9,645 nucleotides of DNA, taken from positions 1-9,645 of the forward strand of contig SFFS01000099.1 of NCBI GenBank assembly GCA_004557805.1, in the 5' to 3' direction. This DNA comes from Clostridiales bacterium. GTDB lineage: Bacteria > Bacillota > Clostridia > Christensenellales > Aristaeellaceae. Under the pieces are notes generated by a model. The model had not been told where the DNA came from. It did no database searches and saw nothing but the letters and a program-made list of their open reading frames with translations. The position numbers and the translations under genes were made by a program. Within the stretch, counting starts at the first letter, position 1. Each line of letters starts with the position of its first letter. Shown here in pieces: positions 6,417 through 9,645 of this stretch.

Positions 6417-8015
6417 ATGGATTATGTGCTTGGCGTTGACTTTGGCACGCTGTCGGCGCGCGCGGTGCTGCTGCGCGTAAGCGACGGCGCGCAGATCGCC
6501 ACGGCCTCGCGCGGCTACGGCGCGTACGATACGGAGCTGCCGAACGGCCTGAAGCTGCGTCCGCTCTCCTGCTGCGCGGTTCCGTCGGAATATCGCGACG
6601 CGATGCAGACGGCCGTGCGCGAGACGATGCGCCTTTCCGGCGCGGCGCCGGAGGATGTGAAGGGAATCGCCGTGGACGGCACGAGCCTGACGCTTGTGGC
6701 GCTCGATGAAAACGGCGTTCCGCTGTGTGAACGGGAAGAATTCAGCGGCGTGCAGGACGCGTATATCAAGGTGTGGAAGAGCCACAGCGCGGACGCGGAG
6801 GCACGGCAGATTGCCGAAGCGGCGAACGCCGCCGGCGCGCCCTTCCTGAAAATCTGCGGCCACAGGGTCAGCAGCGAATGGCTTTACCCCAAGGCGCTGG
6901 AAACACTGCATCACGCGCCCGAGGTCTACGCGAAAACCAAATATCTTTTCGACTGCGCCGACTGGGTGAACTATCTTCTCACGGGCAACGTCGTGCGCTG
7001 CACGAACGCGCTTGCCATCAAGACGTTCTGCCGTCACGACACCGGCCTGCCGGACGAAGAATTCTGGCGCGCGGTGGAACCGGCGTTTGCGGGCGTGAAC
7101 GAAAAGATTGAGGGCGGAACGGCGCTGTGGGGCGAGAAGGTCGGAGAATTGACGGCGGAGGCCGCCGAATGGCTCGGTCTGCGCCCGGGCATCGCCGTCG
7201 GCTGCGGCTCGATCGACGGGCATATCGCCATGGCCGCGCTGGATATCTGCCACGACGGCGATCTGCTGCTCTCCATCGGCACGAGCAACGTGCAGGCGCT
7301 TTTGAGCGACACCTATTCGGAAATGCCGGGCATCTGCGCGATGGGCCTGAACGCGATGGTGCCGGGGCTGAGCTGTTACGACGCGGGTCAGGCGGCCTGC
7401 GGCGACATGCTGGCCTGGTTTATGGACAATATGCTGCCGGAGAAGATCGCGCGCGAAGCGCGGGAAAAGAACGTCAGCCCGCATACGCTCCTGAGCGAGC
7501 GCGGATTCGCCGCGCCGCCCGATCCGAACGGGCTGGTACTGCTCGACTGGTTTAACGGCAACCGCTGCCCCTACGCGCGCGCCGATCTCAGGGCGCGCAT
7601 GGACGGCCTGACGATGTGGACCCGTCCGGAGCATATCTACCGCGCGATGGCCGAAGCGACGGCGTTCGGCACGCGCAGCATTCTGGAAAACATGGAAGCG
7701 CACGGCTGCGCCATTCGCCGTGTGGTGGCGTGCGGCGGCATCGCCGTGAAGAATCCGCTGATCGTGCAGTGCTACGCCGACGTGCTGGGCAGTGAAATTT
7801 TCGTGGCCGATCTGCAAAACGCCGCCGCGAACGGCGCGGGCGTAACGGCTGCGGCCGCCGCCGGGCTGTATCCGACGCTGACGGAGGCTATCGAGCGCAT
7901 GAGCACCCGGGACTTCCGGCGCTATACGCCCAATCCGGAAAACAAGCCTGCCTACGACGCGCTTTATGCGCGCTATATGCGGCTGGCGCGGCAGACGATG
8001 GAGGACGCGGAATAA
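6417..8015 (+). CDS. FGGY-family carbohydrate kinase, ribulokinase-like
   Basis: This is a 532-residue ATP-dependent sugar kinase of the two-domain actin-fold FGGY family. It resembles L-ribulokinase (AraB) most. The N-terminal phosphate-binding motif is GVDFGTLSARAVLL (6-19). Next come GIAVDGTSLT (83-92), where AraB has an IDFT-type motif; AYIKVWKSH (115-123); and the ribulokinase-like CGHRVSSEWLYPKAL (147-161). Asp267 in GSIDGH (264-269) is the likely catalytic base. The C-terminal domain has IGTS (287-290), YDAGQAACGDMLAWF (321-335), LVLLDWFNGNR (373-383) and ACGGIAVKN (438-446). It is somewhat shorter than E. coli AraB (566). No isomerase or epimerase of the arabinose pathway lies next to it, so the substrate could be L-ribulose, D-ribulose or another pentulose or pentitol. 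It has its own extended -10 promoter and ends in a strong terminator, so it may be a single-gene transcript. Confidence 0.9.
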   Translation: MDYVLGVDFGTLSARAVLLRVSDGAQIATASRGYGAYDTELPNGLKLRPLSCCAVPSEYRDAMQTAVRETMRLSGAAPEDVKGIAVDGTSLTLVALDENGVPLCEREEFSGVQDAYIKVWKSHSADAEARQIAEAANAAGAPFLKICGHRVSSEWLYPKALETLHHAPEVYAKTKYLFDCADWVNYLLTGNVVRCTNALAIKTFCRHDTGLPDEEFWRAVEPAFAGVNEKIEGGTALWGEKVGELTAEAAEWLGLRPGIAVGCGSIDGHIAMAALDICHDGDLLLSIGTSNVQALLSDTYSEMPGICAMGLNAMVPGLSCYDAGQAACGDMLAWFMDNMLPEKIAREAREKNVSPHTLLSERGFAAPPDPNGLVLLDWFNGNRCPYARADLRARMDGLTMWTRPEHIYRAMAEATAFGTRSILENMEAHGCAIRRVVACGGIAVKNPLIVQCYADVLGSEIFVADLQNAAANGAGVTAAAAAGLYPTLTEAIERMSTRDFRRYTPNPENKPAYDALYARYMRLARQTMEDAE

Positions 8016-8026
8016 AACGAACGAAG

Positions 8027-8072
8027 GGAACCCGCCGCATGCGGCTGTGCGGCGGGTTCCGCTGATTTTTTT
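8027..8072 (+). terminator. Strong intrinsic terminator after the sugar kinase
   Basis: A perfect 13-bp stem, GGAACCCGCCGCA (8027-8039) and TGCGGCGGGTTCC (8048-8060), has an 8-nt loop. GCTGA and then seven T (8066-8072) follow. It starts 11 bp after the kinase stop and ends 15 bp before the xdhC start codon, so it separates the two genes or meters read-through between them. Confidence 0.92.
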
Positions 8073-8087
8073 CGGGGGAAGAGAGAA

Positions 8088-9011
8088 ATGATTGAGATTC
8101 TGAGGGAAACGCTTGCGCGGCTGCGGCGGGGCGAAAGCGTGATGCATGTGACGGTTCTTGCGGCGCAGGAAGCGCCGCGGGGCGCGGGCGCGAAGCTCGC
8201 CGTGTTTGAGGACGGCGCCGTGCTGGGCACAGTGGGCGGAGGCGAGACGGAGCGCGGGGTGATTGAAACGGCGCGCCGGGCGCTGAAGGAGCGGCGCAGT
8301 TTTATCGAGGAAGCGCGCTCGTGCGGCGGCCGGGCGACGCTGCTGTTCCGCTGCGTTCGTCCGGAAGAGGCGGAAACGCTGCGGGAGGCGCTGACGCTTG
8401 CGCAGGCGGGAAAGCCCGCGCGGATGGAAACGCGCCTTTCCGGGGCGATGGAAATGCAGGCTGTGTCCGGAGGAACGGGCGCGCATGCCGCATGCTCTGA
8501 GGATGGGGAAACGTTCTCCGAGCCGCTCTCGGCGGGCCGCGCATACGTGTTCGGCGGAGGGCATGTATCGCGCGCGCTGTGCCCGCTGCTGGCGAGGACC
8601 GGATTTTGCGTGACCGTGCTGGACGACCGCGAGGACGTGCTGACGGAGAGCGCGTTCCCGGATGCGGAGGCGCGGATCGTGGGGCCGCTTGCGCAGAGCG
8701 CCGCGCGGATTTCGCTGGAACCGAACGATTTCGTTGTGGTGATGACGCACGGACATCATCTCGATTACGAGGTGCTGCGCGAGACGCTGCGGCAGCCGCT
8801 GGCCTACGTGGGCATGATCGGCAGCAAAAAGAAAATCGGCGCGATCAGCGCCCGGCTGCTTGCGGATGGAATCCCGCAGGAGCGGATCGACAGCGTGCAT
8901 ATGCCCATCGGACTTGCCATCGGCGCGGAAACGCCGGAGGAAATCGCCGTGAGCATCGCGGCGGAGATGATTCGCTGCCGGGCCGTGCGCGCAGGGAGTA
9001 CAAAGCTATGA
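8088..9011 (+). CDS. xdhC: XdhC/CoxI-family molybdenum hydroxylase maturation protein
   Basis: This is a 307-residue XdhC-type protein. Family members bind and prepare the molybdenum cofactor (sulfuration and insertion) for xanthine dehydrogenase and related molybdenum hydroxylases in the cytoplasm. The N-terminal XdhC/CoxI domain shows VTVLAAQEAPRGAGAKL (21-37), GTVGGGETERG (47-57) and SCGGRATLLF (78-87). The C-terminal Rossmann-like domain shows YVFGGGHVSRALCPLL (153-168), VVVMTHGHHLDYEVL (216-230), YVGMIGSKKK (240-249) and MPIGLAIGAETPEEIAVSI (272-290). The start at 8088 has only a weak GGGGAAGAG ribosome site. No hydroxylase subunit lies in the window, so its client enzyme is elsewhere or downstream. 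In Clostridia, relatives also serve selenium-dependent molybdenum hydroxylases. It overlaps the next gene as ATGA. The presence of nucleoside hydrolases nearby suggests purine base oxidation. Confidence 0.92.
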   Translation: MIEILRETLARLRRGESVMHVTVLAAQEAPRGAGAKLAVFEDGAVLGTVGGGETERGVIETARRALKERRSFIEEARSCGGRATLLFRCVRPEEAETLREALTLAQAGKPARMETRLSGAMEMQAVSGGTGAHAACSEDGETFSEPLSAGRAYVFGGGHVSRALCPLLARTGFCVTVLDDREDVLTESAFPDAEARIVGPLAQSAARISLEPNDFVVVMTHGHHLDYEVLRETLRQPLAYVGMIGSKKKIGAISARLLADGIPQERIDSVHMPIGLAIGAETPEEIAVSIAAEMIRCRAVRAGSTKL

Positions 9012-9490
9012 CCAGTGCGGAAAAACTGCGCGTGCTGGCGAAGATTGCTGCGGAGCTGGAGCGCGAAAAAGTGGAATGGGCGCTCGGCGGTTCGGCGATG
9101 CTGTATTTGCGCGGGATTGTGGAAGCGTTTCATGACTTTGATCTGATGGTTTTCGAAGCGGATGCGCAGAAGGCCGCGCAGGTGCTGGACAGGCTTGGCA
9201 TGCGGCAGCAGAGCGCGCCCTGCGCGAAATACCGAACGGCGATGTTTCGGGAGTATCGTATCGACGGCGTTGACGTGGATATGATCGCCGGGTTCGCGAT
9301 TGCAGCGGAGGACGGCGGGCTGCACGACTGTTCGCTCAAAAAGGAAAGCGCCCGGGAGGCGCGGATGCTGGAAGGCGTTCGCATTCCGCTGGACAGCGCC
9401 GAGGCGTGGGAGCGGTATTACCGGCTGATGGGCCGGGAAGCGAAAGCGGAGACGATTCGCGCCGCGAGGGCGGAAGACGGAAAAATATAA
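9008..9490 (+). CDS. Small nucleotidyltransferase-fold protein, function unknown
   Basis: This is a 160-residue soluble protein with the pattern of a minimal nucleotidyltransferase. An N-terminal helix is followed by WALGGSAMLYLRG (24-36), then HDFDLMV (42-48) with the paired metal-binding Asp43 and Asp45, and a later strand GVDVDMIAGF (87-96) that can give the third carboxylate (Asp89 or Asp91). This layout (GGS, DxD, later D) is shared by antibiotic nucleotidyltransferases and MNT/AbiEii-like proteins. There is no extra substrate domain, and the C-terminus holds WERYYRLMGR (134-143). The ATG at 9008 overlaps the xdhC stop and has AGGGAG at 8993-8998; the same frame is open far upstream, but that stretch is a shadow of xdhC. 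Translational coupling suggests a role with XdhC, for example nucleotide transfer to a cofactor or protein, but this is inference. It is not the MobA/MocA type of cytidylyltransferase, whose motifs differ. Confidence 0.82.
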   Translation: MTSAEKLRVLAKIAAELEREKVEWALGGSAMLYLRGIVEAFHDFDLMVFEADAQKAAQVLDRLGMRQQSAPCAKYRTAMFREYRIDGVDVDMIAGFAIAAEDGGLHDCSLKKESAREARMLEGVRIPLDSAEAWERYYRLMGREAKAETIRAARAEDGKI

Positions 9491-9507
9491 GGCGCGAAGA
9501 ACGCGCC
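9491..9507 (+). terminator. Short hairpin directly after the last gene, weak terminator candidate
   Basis: GGCGCG (9491-9496) and CGCGCC (9502-9507) form a 6-bp stem with an AAGAA loop, starting at the base after the stop codon. Only TTC follows, so termination here would be weak. Confidence 0.4.
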
Positions 9508-9513
9508 TTCAGG

Positions 9514-9541
9514 CCGTCAAAAAACTATCGTTTTTTGACGG
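9514..9541. repeat. Perfect 12-bp inverted repeat with A-run and T-run arms
   Basis: CCGTCAAAAAAC (9514-9525) and GTTTTTTGACGG (9530-9541) are perfectly complementary around a TATC loop. The T-run is inside the stem rather than after it, so this is not a normal intrinsic terminator. It could work as a bidirectional terminator when only partly paired, as a protein-binding palindrome, or as part of a repeated element. Confidence 0.6.
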
Positions 9542-9551
9542 AGGAGACCCG

Positions 9552-9581
9552 CCTTCTGAAATTCTTCGGAATTTCCGGAGG
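9552..9581. repeat. Hairpin with a TTCG tetraloop
   Basis: GAAATTC (9558-9564) and GAATTTC (9569-9575) pair around TTCG, giving the very stable C(UUCG)G loop in RNA. After one mismatch, five more pairs, one of them T-G, extend the stem to 9552 and 9581. It lies 10 bp after the previous inverted repeat. Confidence 0.6.
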
Positions 9582-9601
9582 GAGGAGCGAAGCGACGACT
9601 A

Positions 9602-9637
9602 GCCCTTGAGGACAGCACGAAGTGCTCCGCAAAGGGC
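9602..9637. repeat. Nested inverted repeat at the right window edge
   Basis: An outer pair, GCCCTT (9602-9607) with AAGGGC (9632-9637), encloses an inner pair, AGCAC (9614-9618) with GTGCT (9622-9626), around a GAA loop. With the three stems before it, this makes the 155-bp tail almost entirely foldable. The element may continue beyond the window. Confidence 0.5.
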
Positions 9638-9645
9638 GTACCCGC

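Noticed and set aside
6222..8900. A very long open frame on the - strand (about 890 codons) opposite the kinase and xdhC
   Set aside because: It is rich in Arg, His, Gln and Ala, matches no family I recognise, and lies antisense to two genes with clear family motifs. In GC-rich DNA the antisense frame stays open by codon bias.
8579..9007. A 5' extension of the nucleotidyltransferase frame across the second half of xdhC
   Set aside because: The extension is Arg/Gly/Asp-rich and is the shifted reading of xdhC. The ATGA overlap with an upstream AGGGAG gives a natural start at 9008.
9008..9490. Toxin-antitoxin (MNT/HEPN or AbiE) reading of the small nucleotidyltransferase
   Set aside because: No HEPN or toxin partner gene is adjacent within the window, and it is coupled to xdhC. 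The fold similarity alone does not support a toxin-antitoxin call, although sequence beyond 9645 was not visible.
9406..9609. A short + strand open frame running through the tail hairpins
   Set aside because: It begins inside the nucleotidyltransferase gene in another frame, translates the inverted repeats, and shows no motif or ribosome site.

Overview
The window is GC-rich, densely packed bacterial DNA. It has ATG starts, strong AGGAGG-type ribosome sites, 4-base ATGA overlaps between neighbouring genes and stem-plus-T-run terminators. The protein families and Shine-Dalgarno use suggest a high-GC member of the Clostridia (Firmicutes/Bacillota), possibly gut-associated. This is inference from style and content; no marker gene fixes the taxon.

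Left part (1-4842, + strand): the distal end of a nucleoside import and cleavage operon. It holds the 3' part of a double-domain ABC ATPase, two inner-membrane permeases of the BmpA/NupNOPQ-type nucleoside transporter class, and two tandem nucleoside hydrolase paralogues. All five genes overlap or lie within 4 bp of each other, so they are almost certainly one transcript. The substrate-binding lipoprotein and the first half of the ATPase would lie upstream of the window. The expected scheme is import of intact nucleosides, then cytoplasmic cleavage to free base plus ribose. The second hydrolase has Cys where the usual catalytic His sits.

Middle (4843-6416): a convergent, hairpin-rich terminator zone, then an iron-dependent alcohol dehydrogenase on the - strand. 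A 272-bp divergent intergenic region follows. It carries a clear extended -10 promoter reading right and a small perfect palindrome upstream of it.

Right part (6417-9490, + strand): a ribulokinase-like FGGY sugar kinase closed by a strong intrinsic terminator; then an XdhC/CoxI-family molybdenum hydroxylase maturation protein; then, coupled by ATGA, a small single-domain nucleotidyltransferase-fold protein of unknown role. XdhC links this side to purine base oxidation (xanthine dehydrogenase-type enzymes), which fits the nucleoside-cleaving operon on the left. The kinase could in principle handle the pentose side, although ribose itself normally needs a ribokinase. That joint purine-nucleoside catabolism reading is an inference from neighbourhood.

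Tail (9491-9645): about 155 bp of back-to-back inverted repeats, cut by the window edge. It looks like a structured intergenic or repeat element rather than a gene. There are no tRNAs, rRNAs, CRISPR arrays, transposase genes or gene-free stretches over 300 bp.
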